This document shows positions 1 through 12,135 of a stretch of DNA of 51,566 nt, in pieces. The notes beneath the pieces were generated by a model. The model made no database searches. It worked only from the letters and a program-made list of their open reading frames with translations, and was not told the origin of the DNA. The stretch covers positions 1-51,566 of the forward strand of contig JACQVF010000063.1 in assembly GCA_016209885.1 (NCBI GenBank). Direction: 5' to 3'. This DNA is from Gemmatimonadota bacterium (GTDB taxonomy: Bacteria; Gemmatimonadota; Gemmatimonadetes; Longimicrobiales; Gaopeijiaceae). Both the position numbers and the translations under genes were made by a program. The stretch's first letter is position 1, and every line of letters starts with the position of its first letter.

Positions 1-111
1 CTCTCAGGCGAGCCTATCCACGCGGCTGCAGCGCATGTTGTGGGCGCCGAGCTCGGTGGGCCCGGCGCGTGGGGCTGGCAAAGCGAAGAATACTGTCGTC
101 CGGAGTGCGCT

Positions 112-1434
112 TCAAGATTTGTGTTCGTCAGGTGCCGGGAGGTCAAGCGGGCTGCGGATCCGGGCGAGGTCGCGCTGGCTGACGTGGGTGTAGATCTCGG
201 TGGTCTTCGGGCTGGCGTGTCCAAGGAGCTCCTGGATATGGCGCGGATCCGTGCCTGCCTCCAGGAGGTGGGTGGCGAAGCTGTGACGCAGCGTGTGCGT
301 GGTCACGCGCTTCTCGATCCCGGCCCGGCGTCGCAGGACCTCGATGATTTTCTGGACCGAGCGGGTGCTGATGGGGCGATCCGGCCGCGCGCCTGGGAAC
401 AACCAGTCGGGGGGCTGGTGGATCCGCATGTACTCCTGGACTGCGCGGAGCGCGACATCAGAGAGCAGGGTGTAACGGTCCTTGTGCCCTTTCCCGCGCC
501 GGACGTGGATGAGCCGGCGGCCCTCGTTCAAGTCCTCCACCTTCAGCCGCACGACCTCGCCGACCCGGAGGCCGGCCGAGTACGCCAGCATCATGATGGC
601 GCGGTGCTTGGGGTTGTCCAGCGCATCGAGGAGCCGCTGTACCTCCTGCCGGCTCAGGACCGAGGGAAGCCTCCTTTCCTTGCGTGGCCGCGGCACGGCG
701 TCCAAAGCCTGCGGCTTCATGAGCACGTGGTCGAAGAAGAACTTGATGGCACTGATCGCCTGGCTGTGATGGGCGCGCGAGGCGCCGCGGTGCTCGATGA
801 GGTCGAGCAGATAAGCGCGGATGTGAGAGGCGTCCAGCTCCTGCGGAGCCTTGCGCGCGAAGCCCATGAACCGGGTCACGTGGTGCGCATACGCCTTCCG
901 GGTACGGGCGCTGTAGCCTCGGAGGCGGAGCTCGTTGAGGGTAGCCTCGCGCCACTCGGTCCCTCCGCCTTGCGTTCTCGAGGTCTCAGCATGCGCGTGG
1001 GTGCCGCTCACCCCGGGATGATGGGAAGGAGCGGGACTGGAGGCGGTTTCCCCGTTCATGTCGGCCGTATGTCGGGGTGCCTCTCCTGCGGCGGAGTCAT
1101 GACGGTCCACGACCCCGATCCCCCGAAGGCTGTCCGAGCCCCCGGTGCGCTCGGAGTCCGTGGCCACGACCCATCCGGGCCGGCGCGCCATCTTCAGCTT
1201 CTCTCCGGCAAAGACTCGCATCAGCTGCTCGCGCGCCTCCGCAGTGTCCGGCACAGACCAGCAGCGCTTGTCCCGATGCCAGTGGTGGCCCGCGATCTTC
1301 CTGATTCTGGCAAGGTTCTCGGGAGTCGGGTTGAAGGCCACGGCGAGCCGGTCCGGACGGGTCGCAACACTTCCGCTCGGGGCATCCCCGGTCGGGGATT
1401 CTCGATCAGGGTTGGCAGTTGCAATTGGCTTCAT
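112..1434 (-). CDS. Tyrosine recombinase/integrase with HARP-like N-terminal domain
   Basis: A site-specific recombinase of the tyrosine (XerC/XerD, phage-integrase) family, expected to cut and join DNA through a covalent 3'-phosphotyrosine. Counting from the chosen ATG at 1434 (440 aa), the catalytic set is visible: Arg290 in SAGLRVGEV, Lys near 315 in RRGKGHKDR, His380 and Arg383 in THTLRHSFATHLL, His406 in LLGHASPKTT and Tyr415 in EIYTHV. A SAM-like core-binding domain occupies about 160-245. Residues 30-78 (AVAFNPTPEN..., HHWHRDKRCWSVP) resemble the HARP motif of annealing helicases and are joined by a low-complexity linker at 80-160. The IntI-specific insertion between patches II and III is absent, so it is not a classical integron integrase. 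The frame stays open to GTG 1596, but residues before 1434 are low-complexity and Arg-rich, so I take the internal ATG. No partner genes lie upstream. Confidence 0.88.
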   Translation of the reverse strand: MKPIATANPDRESPTGDAPSGSVATRPDRLAVAFNPTPENLARIRKIAGHHWHRDKRCWSVPDTAEAREQLMRVFAGEKLKMARRPGWVVATDSERTGGSDSLRGIGVVDRHDSAAGEAPRHTADMNGETASSPAPSHHPGVSGTHAHAETSRTQGGGTEWREATLNELRLRGYSARTRKAYAHHVTRFMGFARKAPQELDASHIRAYLLDLIEHRGASRAHHSQAISAIKFFFDHVLMKPQALDAVPRPRKERRLPSVLSRQEVQRLLDALDNPKHRAIMMLAYSAGLRVGEVVRLKVEDLNEGRRLIHVRRGKGHKDRYTLLSDVALRAVQEYMRIHQPPDWLFPGARPDRPISTRSVQKIIEVLRRRAGIEKRVTTHTLRHSFATHLLEAGTDPRHIQELLGHASPKTTEIYTHVSQRDLARIRSPLDLPAPDEHKS

Positions 1435-1664
1435 GGAGAGACCCAGTGCGCCCTTGGTCTTCCGTCTCCGGGAACGACGTTGGGCCGCGCCGTGTGGCTT
1501 GTGCCCACCGGTGTGGCCGCCACCCCTGGCCTCTTCCGGTCCGCCGGAGATGGGAGCGACGCATCCCGGCGCATAGCTCGCCAGCTCACGCTGCACGGTG
1601 CTGGTCCGACGAGAGTGGTGCGGGCGCGCTGATTCTGTCGCCCCGGATGCTCAGCCGCGGTGCG

Positions 1665-1776
1665 GTGCGGGTCCATGGTGCCGCGGGACATCCGTTCCCG
1701 TCGGCCGTTCCCGTCGGCCGTTCCCATCGGCGAGCCAGCTCCGTGGGTAGAGTGCGGGTCCATGGTCCCGCAGGAC
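1665..1776. repeat. Direct repeat (15-bp identical core) offset by 87 bp
   Basis: GTGCGGGTCCATGGT occurs at 1665-1679 and again at 1752-1766, each followed by a related C/G-rich segment ending in GGAC. The pair brackets the 13-bp triple repeat. It lies upstream of the recombinase start on its minus strand and could be a recombination or regulatory site; that role is speculation. Confidence 0.6.
1692..1730. repeat. 13-bp tandem repeat, three copies
   Basis: Three head-to-tail copies of CCGTTCCCGTCGG at 1692-1704, 1705-1717 and 1718-1730; the third has one substitution (A for G). It is a simple microrepeat in non-coding DNA about 260-300 bp upstream of the recombinase start. Confidence 0.8.
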
Positions 1777-2385
1777 GATCCCATGTGTCGCGGCATAGGG
1801 CTGAGGAGCGAGGGTCGGGACGGAACGATCAACTGAGCCGCAGCCGGGTGCGGACCAAGGTGCCGACGAGAGCCGTAGTCAGCGGCGGCGCGGCCGGGCT
1901 CGGCCAGGGATGAAGGACATGGTCACTCCTGGGCGAGGGCCGAACCCGGGAAGGGCGGCACCTCACCAGGCGAAGACCAGGCTCAGGCTAGGCTCCGCGA
2001 ACAGCCGACGCTCGGCGCCCCAGGAAGCCAGGCCTCCCCGCTAGGCTAGGCCGAGCCGCGGACGATGACGACTTTGCGCCGCGGCTCAAGAATGGGCGGG
2101 TCCGTGCTTCTTCAGTCCATGGACGACGGGTGCCGTCATTGAGCGGCGACGGAGGACGGGCCTCACCCGTGCCGAGGCCGGGCTCAAGCGATGCCACGGG
2201 CCGGGTTCAGTCCCTGGCGAGGTTCGAGCTACTGGACGCTGCAAGAAGGAATCGAGTCTCGGCTCCGTGGCACCGCCTGCAAGAGGCGGCTTGCGGCGCC
2301 GCCTTCCGCAGGGGGCGCCCAAAGTCGAATGATCGATATCCAACGCATCGGTGGATGAGTCCTGGGCGGGGCTCCGGCCGGGCCC

Positions 2386-2525
2386 GCAGGCCGGCACACC
2401 GGTGCTGTGTCCCGCACCGCCGCTGACACTTCGCCGGCGAGCGGCTCGAGGTTCTCGCGGAACATGGCGGCGAGCTCATGGCCTGCGCGTCGCATGCGGG
2501 CGGCATCCACGTGTCAACCGAGCCC
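2386..2525 (-). pseudogene. Degenerate second duplicate of the pckA 3' end
   Basis: This is a copy of the last part of pckA plus its downstream bases, lying 140 bp from the equivalent bases of the middle copy. Read on the minus strand it still encodes GHELAAMFRENLEPLAGE followed by VSAAVR, matching the PEP carboxykinase C-terminus. It lacks the TAG stop found in the other two copies and has no upstream coding part. Over 2411-2494 it differs from 2551-2634 by a single base, so it is the younger duplication. Confidence 0.85.
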
Positions 2526-2670
2526 GCAGGCGGCTACGCGGGGCCCGCCTCCCGCACCGCCGCCGACACTTCGCCGGCGAGCGGCTCGAGGTTCTCGCGG
2601 AACATGGCGGCGAGCTCATGGCCTGCGCGTCGCAGGGGCGCGGCGTCCCGCCAGGTGTTGGCCGGGCCTC
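2526..2670 (-). pseudogene. Degenerate first duplicate of the pckA 3' end
   Basis: This copy sits 145 bp from the genuine pckA end. The minus-strand reading gives NTWRDAAP, then a one-base deletion relative to pckA, then GHELAAMFRENLEPLAGE and [11 protein letters not shown] with a TAG stop at 2534-2536, exactly as the true C-terminus ends. It is clearly homologous to pckA but more diverged from it than from the outer copy, which implies stepwise tandem duplication. Confidence 0.87.
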
Positions 2671-2678
2671 GCAGGCGG

Positions 2679-4304
<1,626 letters not shown>

Positions 4305-5094
4305 GATACAGCCTCCCGCCGACGTTCGGCCGTGACCCTCTATCGCGATCGCTCCGCCCGCACCCTCCCTTTCCTCGCCCAACCCCTGCGGTCGAGAGTA
4401 CTCTTATGTAGCGTGGCCGACATCAGGATCGCACTGTCTGTTCTACCAGAGAGCCGCTGCACCAGCGGTCCACTCGCACCCACGCTCATCCGAGCACCGG
4501 CAGCCGGGCCTCGGAAGCGCCACCGGATGCTTCATGCTGGCGGCCACCTTCCTCACCCTGGCCCGTCAGCTCTCGACCTGGAACAGGCGGCAGCGCCCCC
4601 TCCGCTCTGGCTTCGCCCGCCAAGCCGGGACCCGGTGTCTTCGGTGTGTCCCCAAAAAGGGGAACCAACCACGCGCTCCGCCGAGACCGCTTTGGGAACG
4701 CCGTGCCAATGGGCACTGAACGGGCTGTGCATGCGCCCCGCAAACCCCGAAATCAGAGCCTTTCCGGACGGGCTCTAGAGTGGAGCACCTGATCCGTAAA
4801 TGAAGTTAGGTATAGCTCTCTGAGGCGCATGCTGGCGAGCCTGGCCACGCAAACCGACTCCGCCGCCTGAGCATAAGAGAATACGTTGACCGAATTCCTG
4901 ACCCACTGGACCAACCCTACAGTGTCACAAACACCGGGAACCCGCACGGATGCTGTCCGTGCGAGGCCCGTGGGTTCGGGGCCCGAACTGAGCGAACCCC
5001 AGTGTTCACGCTGCATTCCAGCATTCTCTTGACACAGTATTCCTAGTAGTTGTCCCGCGCCGTCCAGCGGACAGGGGCGCTTCCTCTGCGCATC
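4305..5094. other. 790-bp gap between maeB and pckA, no gene recognised
   Basis: Small open frames (for example 4753-5016 minus) encode nothing I recognise. Two structures are visible: a perfect 10-bp palindrome AGAGTACTCT at 4395-4404, about 90 bases upstream of the pckA start, which could be an operator, and a hairpin with 8-bp arms CGCACGGA/TCCGTGCG at 4943-4963. The segment 4790-4910 is less GC-rich than its surroundings. I could not find a good pckA promoter by eye. Confidence 0.5.
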
Positions 5095-7371
<2,277 letters not shown>

Positions 7372-7485
7372 CGTCGTCTTCCCATCCTCTTCCGGAGAAT
7401 CTGTCCTCAGCGAAAAAAGCGGAAGCAGCCGGAATCGAGCCCCGGCGCTGCCATGCGCAACGTAAGTCGGTGACGTGCAAAAAGT

Positions 7486-7515
7486 ATGCTATCCCGGACC
7501 GGCCCACCGTGTCAA
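7486..7515 (-). promoter_or_regulatory. Sigma-70 type promoter for maeB
   Basis: On the minus strand TTGACA (7515-7510) and TAGCAT (7491-7486) are separated by 18 bp; the -35 box is perfect and the -10 matches 4 of 6. Transcription would begin near 7479 and leave a leader of about 100 bases before the maeB ATG at 7371. Confidence 0.6.
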
Positions 7516-7700
7516 ACGGGAAGGGAGCGCAGCGTCATGATTGTGCAGTTGTGCAGCCCACGGCAGCCCAAAGGCGCGATGCCGGGCTTGAGAACCGACG
7601 CGCGGCGGCGGGCCACATTGTCCCAGCTCCGGCCAAACCGCCACGACACCGCGAGCTCGCGCACCCGCTACTGCCCGCCCCCCCCGGTGGCCCCGGGGGC

Positions 7701-7880
7701 GACGGACTGACTCGGCGCCGCTTCGCTCTTCTCCATGGGCTCGCTGCGCCGTGTATGTACACGAAGGCACGCCAGTCCCGCAACGGACCGTCCGGCGGGC
7801 TGAGATGGGCTCGCTACGCATGGTATGCACACGAAGGCACGGGACGGACTGACCCCGCGCCGTATCGCTCTTCTCCATGC
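7701..7880. repeat. Imperfect tandem repeat, unit about 70 bp, roughly 2.5 copies
   Basis: The block beginning GACGGACTGAC and ending CTCTTCTCCATG occurs at 7701-7737 and 7843-7880. The block ATGGGCTCGCT...ACGAAGGCACG occurs at 7735-7771 and 7805-7840, offset 70 bp. The middle unit (7782-7840) has lost the CTCTTCTCC part. Copies have several substitutions, so this is an old array. Confidence 0.75.
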
Positions 7881-8130
7881 GTTCCGGAGGCGAGGCGTGG
7901 CTGATCTCCGGGTCCAACTCGACTCGCCGGGGCGCGCATATTCCTCTGGGTGCGTTCTGGGTCGCCCCGCATCTGATGTTCCGGGGCCGACCCGACGGGT
8001 CCCGCCCCATCTTCCTCCGCCGCCGTGGGCGGTACTCGCGATACGGGCCCTCGCTGGGGAGGACGGAGAACCCTGAGCCTTGTCGCGCGGAGCCCCGGGA
8101 CCTGGACGCAGTCCGCTGGAACCTGATCCG

Positions 8131-8288
8131 CGTGAGCGCACTCGCGCGCGCAGTCCCCTGAAGCGCATCTACCGCATCTACACGGACTACGCCCGCCAAC
8201 CCGTGAGCCCACTCGCGTGCGCAGTCCCCTGCGTCAGCGTGCCGTCAGAGCCGCCCGTACCCCGTGAGCCCCTCGCGCGCAAGTCCCC
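8131..8288. repeat. Three dispersed copies of a roughly 30-bp repeat
   Basis: CGTGAGCSCACTCGCG followed by YGCGCAGTCCCCTG occurs at 8131-8160 and 8202-8231, and a shorter diverged copy at 8263-8288. Start-to-start spacings are 71 and 61 bp. The array lies immediately upstream of the remA-like gene (TTG at 8405), where it could affect transcription. Confidence 0.75.
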
Positions 8289-8404
8289 GGCTCCTCCCGT
8301 CGCACCGGCTGGGCGCTCGCGGGCGTCCGCGCGGCACAGCCGAGACTTTTCCGCGGCGGCGCGCCGCCTCTAGATTACGGGAAACCCGAACCTGGAGGCG
8401 CCCC

Positions 8405-8806
8405 TTGGAAATCAGGCCCGGCTGCATGGTTCACCTGGGGTACGGGAAGTACTGGCGGTCCGATCATATCGTCGGGCTGTACCCGATCGAGGAGGACCGC
8501 GGCCCGAGGCGGCGGACTGAGGTGTACGTGATGAACCGGGCGGATGCGCTCATCGCCTCACGGTCGGAGCGGGCGATCCTCCAGGACATGGTGACGCTGC
8601 CGGAGGATATCTTTCGCGCGGAGGAGGCGCGGGCGGTGTTGGGTGACCTGCTGGACGAGCTGCGGGAGCTCTCGCCCATCATGCGACGCATGCTCCACCT
8701 GGAGGCGAACCTGGACGTGGCGGCGTGGGAGCGGCGCCTCTCCGCGATTCTCGGCCAAGAGCGCGACGGCGGAGACCAGGAGGATCTCTTCGCCACGGCG
8801 GACTGA
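8405..8806 (+). CDS. RemA/DUF370-like protein with C-terminal helical extension
   Basis: The N-terminal 55 residues (CMVHLGYGKYWRSDHIVGLY, then RRRTEVYVMNRADALIAS) fit the pattern of the RemA/DUF370 family: a glycine-rich first strand, an Ile-Val segment and an RT-x-V-x-VM strand ending in a serine. In Bacillus RemA activates extracellular-matrix genes by binding DNA as a ring oligomer. Here a further 75 residues, predominantly helical and acidic (LPEDIFRAEEARAVLGDLLD...), follow; family members are usually about 80-90 aa while this one is 133. I take TTG 8405 as start because CTGGAGGCG lies 8-9 bases upstream; ATG 8426 is the alternative. The next gene starts 2 bases after the stop, so it is probably co-transcribed with the barrel protein. 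A DNA-binding role is inference from the family. Confidence 0.6.
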   Translation: MEIRPGCMVHLGYGKYWRSDHIVGLYPIEEDRGPRRRTEVYVMNRADALIASRSERAILQDMVTLPEDIFRAEEARAVLGDLLDELRELSPIMRRMLHLEANLDVAAWERRLSAILGQERDGGDQEDLFATAD

Positions 8807-8808
8807 CG

Positions 8809-10632
8809 GTGCGGCCCCGCGCCGGCTCGGCCCTCGCGGCTCGGCCGCGCGCCCCTCTGGCACTGATCGTGTGGCTCCTTGTCCTGGGGGCGTCGCCGCC
8901 CGTGCGGGCGCAGCAGTGCCCGGGCGGCCGCATCTCGCATATCTTCATCGATAACCACTCGATCTTCGATACGAGCGACCCGTCGCTGCACGAGCGACTG
9001 CGCTGGGCGTACGAACTGGCGAACCGGCTGCACGTGTCCACGCGCCCGGAGTTCATCGCCCGCGAGCTGCTTTTCGGCGAGGGCGACTGTTTCAATGAGC
9101 TGCGGCTCCAGGAGTCTGAGCGCATCCTCCGTGGGTACCCGTTTATCTCGCAGGTGGACGTCTTTCCGGTGGAGCAGGACGACGGCACGCGCCACGTGGT
9201 GGTGGATACCCATGACGAGTGGAGCACGAAAATCGACCTCCGCGTCGCCTTCGAGGACGGGCTCCGCTTCGACGGTCTGGAGATCACGGAGGAGAATGTG
9301 GCAGGGACGGGCCAGGCGACGACCGTTTTCTATCGTGAGCGCAAGGAGGTGCGCGACTTCGGCCTGAGCTGGTCCACGCCGCAGCTCCTGGCCACACGCT
9401 GGGACGCACAGCTCATCTTCGGGGAGACGCGCGTGGGCACGCTGTTCGAGCAGGGGATCCTCTATCCGTTCGTGGGTGAGCTCGGGCGCTGGGCGTTCCG
9501 CGAGCGCTACCGTCGGCACGAGCTCTTCTTCGCGTACGCCCTCGATGCGCGGCGCCACGGCCGGCTGTCCCACGCGCTCCTGAGCCTGGAACGTCGGAGC
9601 CTCGATCTTACACTCGCGGCGCGCATCGGCCGGCCGGGCAACCTGACGATTCTGGGCGCCGGGATCGGGCACGAGCGTCTTGGCTTCCCCGGCTTCCCGG
9701 GCTCCGCCAGGGTGGTCGTGAACGGCGAGTTCGACCGCACCGAGCCGGCGTCGATGCCGGTGCTGGCTGCGATGGCCGATCAGGCCACGGAGGTGTCGGG
9801 CACGCGCGTCAACCTGGTACTGGGGCAGCGGAATCTGCGTTTCGTGCGGCGTCGCGGCCTGGACGCCCTCGCAGCGGTGGAGGACGTGCCCCTCGGCACG
9901 GAGATCGAGGCGACGCTGGGGCGAACCATCGGCAGCCTGTCCGACGCGACGATCTCGTCTGCAGACGATCTGTTCGCCCGGGGTCGCATCTTCATCGCGT
10001 TCGAGCCCGGGGACCTGCTGGTGGCCTCGAACCTTTGGGTCGAAGGGCGGCGGCCGTTCGCGGGCGAGGGGAGCGGGCGTTGGCGGGACGTGCTGGGCCA
10101 GATGGACTCGTTCCTGTACTGGCGCCCGCCGGGGCTCGCGCGACACATGCTTTTCGCGCGCGTCTCCGGGTCCGGCGGCTGGGCCATGACCACGCCGTTC
10201 CAGCTCACGCTCGGCGGCCGCACGGCGCTCCGCGGCTTCGACGAGGACCGTTTCCCCGGCGCCCGGCGCCTGGTGTTCACCCTCGAGGATCGCATGGCGC
10301 TGGACGGGCTGCTGGCCCACCTCATGGACCTGGGCGCTGCGCTCTTCGTGGAGGGCGGCGCCGCCTGGGCGGGCGATGCGCCGTTCAGCGTCGACTCCGG
10401 GGTGCAGGCGGCGCTGGGCGCCGGGATCCGGGGCGCGTTCCCCCAGGGGAGCCAGCGCGTCTTCCGCATCGATGTGACGGCGCCGATCACGGGCGGGCCC
10501 GCCTTCCGAGAGGTGATCGTCCGGATGTCGTTCGAGGAGCTTCTGGGGCTCGCCGCAGGGTTCCGCGACCCCCAGATCGAGCGCAGCCGGCTCCGCGGCG
10601 TGAGTGCGGAGCTGCTCAACTTCCCGAAGTGA
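8809..10632 (+). CDS. Omp85/BamA-superfamily outer-membrane barrel protein
   Basis: A secreted outer-membrane protein. GTG 8809 gives a clean signal peptide (LALIVWLLVLGASPPVRA-Q, cleavage near residue 36), which is why I prefer it over the upstream start of the open frame. About residues 40-130 look like one POTRA-type domain (LRLQESERILRGYPFISQVD, HVVVDTHDEWS). The rest is alternating beta-strand, and near residues 470-485 there is LGGRTALRGFDEDRFPGARR, the pattern of the Omp85 loop-6 RGF/Y motif. The protein has only one or two POTRA-like units and is shorter than BamA, so it is a relative rather than the essential BamA itself. Substrate unknown. It follows the RemA-like gene by 2 bases. 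Confidence 0.75.
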   Translation: MRPRAGSALAARPRAPLALIVWLLVLGASPPVRAQQCPGGRISHIFIDNHSIFDTSDPSLHERLRWAYELANRLHVSTRPEFIARELLFGEGDCFNELRLQESERILRGYPFISQVDVFPVEQDDGTRHVVVDTHDEWSTKIDLRVAFEDGLRFDGLEITEENVAGTGQATTVFYRERKEVRDFGLSWSTPQLLATRWDAQLIFGETRVGTLFEQGILYPFVGELGRWAFRERYRRHELFFAYALDARRHGRLSHALLSLERRSLDLTLAARIGRPGNLTILGAGIGHERLGFPGFPGSARVVVNGEFDRTEPASMPVLAAMADQATEVSGTRVNLVLGQRNLRFVRRRGLDALAAVEDVPLGTEIEATLGRTIGSLSDATISSADDLFARGRIFIAFEPGDLLVASNLWVEGRRPFAGEGSGRWRDVLGQMDSFLYWRPPGLARHMLFARVSGSGGWAMTTPFQLTLGGRTALRGFDEDRFPGARRLVFTLEDRMALDGLLAHLMDLGAALFVEGGAAWAGDAPFSVDSGVQAALGAGIRGAFPQGSQRVFRIDVTAPITGGPAFREVIVRMSFEELLGLAAGFRDPQIERSRLRGVSAELLNFPK

Positions 10633-10677
10633 GGGCGCCGAAGTGAGGCCAGCTCAAGTGAGACCGGGGTCCTAACG

Positions 10678-12135
10678 ATGACCGGTCCGGCGCGCCGGCA
10701 ACTCACGCTATACCGGGCGTCGTGGGTCCTCCCCGTGACGGCTGCGCCCATCCCGGATGGCGCGGTGCTCGTCGAGGACGGCGTGATCCGCGCGGTGGGT
10801 GCTGTGGCGGAGGTGGAGGCTGCGGCTCATGCGGAAGCAGCCCGTGCCTACGCGGGTGGTGCCGCCGCGAATCGTGGGGAAGCGGGGGCCGGCATGGGAA
10901 GGCGGTCCGGCGCTCGGGTTCGGGAGGTCCGCCTCGACGACTGCGTGCTGCTCCCGGGGCTCGTGAACGTGCACGCGCACCCGGAGCTCACCGCGTTCCG
11001 CGGGCTCCTGGAGGACCGGCCGTTCCCCGACTGGATCGCGGGGCTGCTCGCCAGGAAGCGCGCGGCCGCACTCGAGCCGGATGACTACCTGACCTCGGCA
11101 GTCTGGGGGTGCGTCGAGGCGGCGCGTGCCGGCATCACCACGCTCGCGGCCACCGAGGACTCGGACGCCGGGCTGCGCGCCCTCGTGTCCGCGGGGCTCC
11201 GCGGGATCGCGTACCGGGAAGTCTTCGCGCCGGACCCGGCGCACGCGGCCCCCGCCCTCCGCTCCCTCGAGGACAATGTCGCGGCGATGCAGAAGTTGGC
11301 GACCGACCTGGTGGGCGTCGGCGTCTCGCCTCATGCGCCCTACACGGTTTCGGACGACCTCTACCGCGGAGTCGCGGAGCTCGCGGCTGCCGAGCGGCTG
11401 CCCTTGGCCTGCCACGCGGCCGAGTCCGTGGCGGAGCAGGAGCTGGTGCGGGACGGTGCGGGCCCGTTCGCGGAGTCGCTCCGCCGCCGAGGGATCGCGG
11501 TGCAGCCGCGTGCCGGCTCCACCATCGAGCTGCTGGACCGCCTGGGCGTCTTGGCGCTCCGACCGCTGCTGGTGCATTGCGTCCACGTGGACGGCGCGGA
11601 CCTCGAGCGCATTGCGGCCGCTGGAGCAGCCATCGCGCACTGCCCGATCGCCAACGCGCGCCTCGCCCACGGGGTCGCGCCGCTGCCGCGCTTTCTCGAG
11701 GCGGGGATCCGCACCGGGCTGGGGACCGATTCGGTGGCGAGCAACAACCGTCTCGACCTCCTCGAGGAAGCGCGCTTCACGTCGCTGACGCACCGAGCCC
11801 TGAGCGGCCGGCCCGACTTGCTGCCCGCCGGGCGCCTTCTGGAACTCGTCACCCTCGCGGGCGCGCGTACTCTGGGGCTCGAGGATCGCATCGGTTCCCT
11901 GGAGCCGGGCAAGCAGGCGGACCTCTGCGCCGTCTCATTGGCGGGCCCCCACGCCCGGCCGATCCATGACCCGCTCGTCGGCCTGTTCCACAGCGCGCGC
12001 GCCGCCGACGTCGTGCTCACCGTGGTGCGCGGGCGCACGATCTTCGAGCGAGGGCGCGTCCTCAGCGTGGACGAGGCGGAGCTCCGCCGCCAGGTCGACA
12101 ACCTCGCTCGCCGCATCGCGGCCGCTGTATCCTGA
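10678..12135 (+). CDS. Metal-dependent amidohydrolase/deaminase (SAH/MTA/aminofutalosine deaminase type)
   Basis: A TIM-barrel amidohydrolase of the TrzA/SsnA/MtaD branch, which typically deaminates purine-type nucleosides or related amines. Visible metal and active-site motifs: His99 and His101 in VNVHAHPEL, GVSPHAPYTVS, ACHAAES, VHCVHVD, HCPIANARLAHG and GTDSVASNNRLD, followed by the C-terminal GKQADLCAV seen in this family. A low-complexity Ala/Gly insertion (about residues 42-80, AEAARAYAGGAAANRGE...) interrupts the N-terminal beta-sandwich. The 485-aa length is slightly above family norm because of it. The substrate cannot be read from sequence; aminodeoxyfutalosine (menaquinone pathway), S-adenosylhomocysteine and methylthioadenosine are all possible. 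Its nearest partners are 323 bp downstream. Confidence 0.83.
   Translation: MTGPARRQLTLYRASWVLPVTAAPIPDGAVLVEDGVIRAVGAVAEVEAAAHAEAARAYAGGAAANRGEAGAGMGRRSGARVREVRLDDCVLLPGLVNVHAHPELTAFRGLLEDRPFPDWIAGLLARKRAAALEPDDYLTSAVWGCVEAARAGITTLAATEDSDAGLRALVSAGLRGIAYREVFAPDPAHAAPALRSLEDNVAAMQKLATDLVGVGVSPHAPYTVSDDLYRGVAELAAAERLPLACHAAESVAEQELVRDGAGPFAESLRRRGIAVQPRAGSTIELLDRLGVLALRPLLVHCVHVDGADLERIAAAGAAIAHCPIANARLAHGVAPLPRFLEAGIRTGLGTDSVASNNRLDLLEEARFTSLTHRALSGRPDLLPAGRLLELVTLAGARTLGLEDRIGSLEPGKQADLCAVSLAGPHARPIHDPLVGLFHSARAADVVLTVVRGRTIFERGRVLSVDEAELRRQVDNLARRIAAAVS

Larger units (their letters stand above)
1435..2385. other. Non-coding stretch with short repeats between recombinase and pckA remnants
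   Basis: I find no convincing gene here: open frames on both strands are GC-driven, Arg/Pro-rich and resemble no family I know. The stretch holds a 13-bp triple tandem repeat and a longer direct repeat (listed separately), plus clusters of CAGGCTAGGC/CTAGGCTAGG motifs around 1983-1993 and 2041-2051. It may contain the promoter and recombination sites of the recombinase, but I cannot mark them with confidence. Confidence 0.55.
7516..8404. other. Non-coding repeat-rich gap between maeB and the remA-like gene
   Basis: No frame here looks like a gene. It contains the roughly 70-bp repeats at 7701-7880, three copies of a 30-bp repeat at 8131-8288, a GC hairpin with arms CCCCCGG/CCGGGGG at 7681-7699 without a T tract, and a tandem TGTGCAGT/TGTGCAG at 7540-7560. 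With the promoter region it forms a 1-kb divergent intergenic zone between maeB (minus) and the remA-like gene (plus). Confidence 0.6.

Noticed and set aside
112..1434. Integron integrase with attC array
   Set aside because: The integron-specific insertion is missing from the protein and no cassette-like short genes with palindromic ends follow.
40..1632. Long plus-strand open frame opposite the recombinase, and other long antisense frames such as 2478-4778, 8464-10320, 22449-23999, 25153-27150 and 41714-43633
   Set aside because: They run antisense to clearly identified genes; high GC gives few stop codons. The products are Arg/Gly/His-rich and resemble no family.
4753..5016. 87-codon minus-strand frame between maeB and pckA
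   Set aside because: Overlaps a hairpin, has no ribosome site and no similarity that I know.
5030..5052. Perfect TTGACA on the plus strand
   Set aside because: No acceptable -10 at 16-18 bp and the downstream gene is on the opposite strand.
8131..8288. CRISPR-like spaced repeats
   Set aside because: Only three diverged copies with unequal spacing (71 and 61 bp), and no cas genes in the window.
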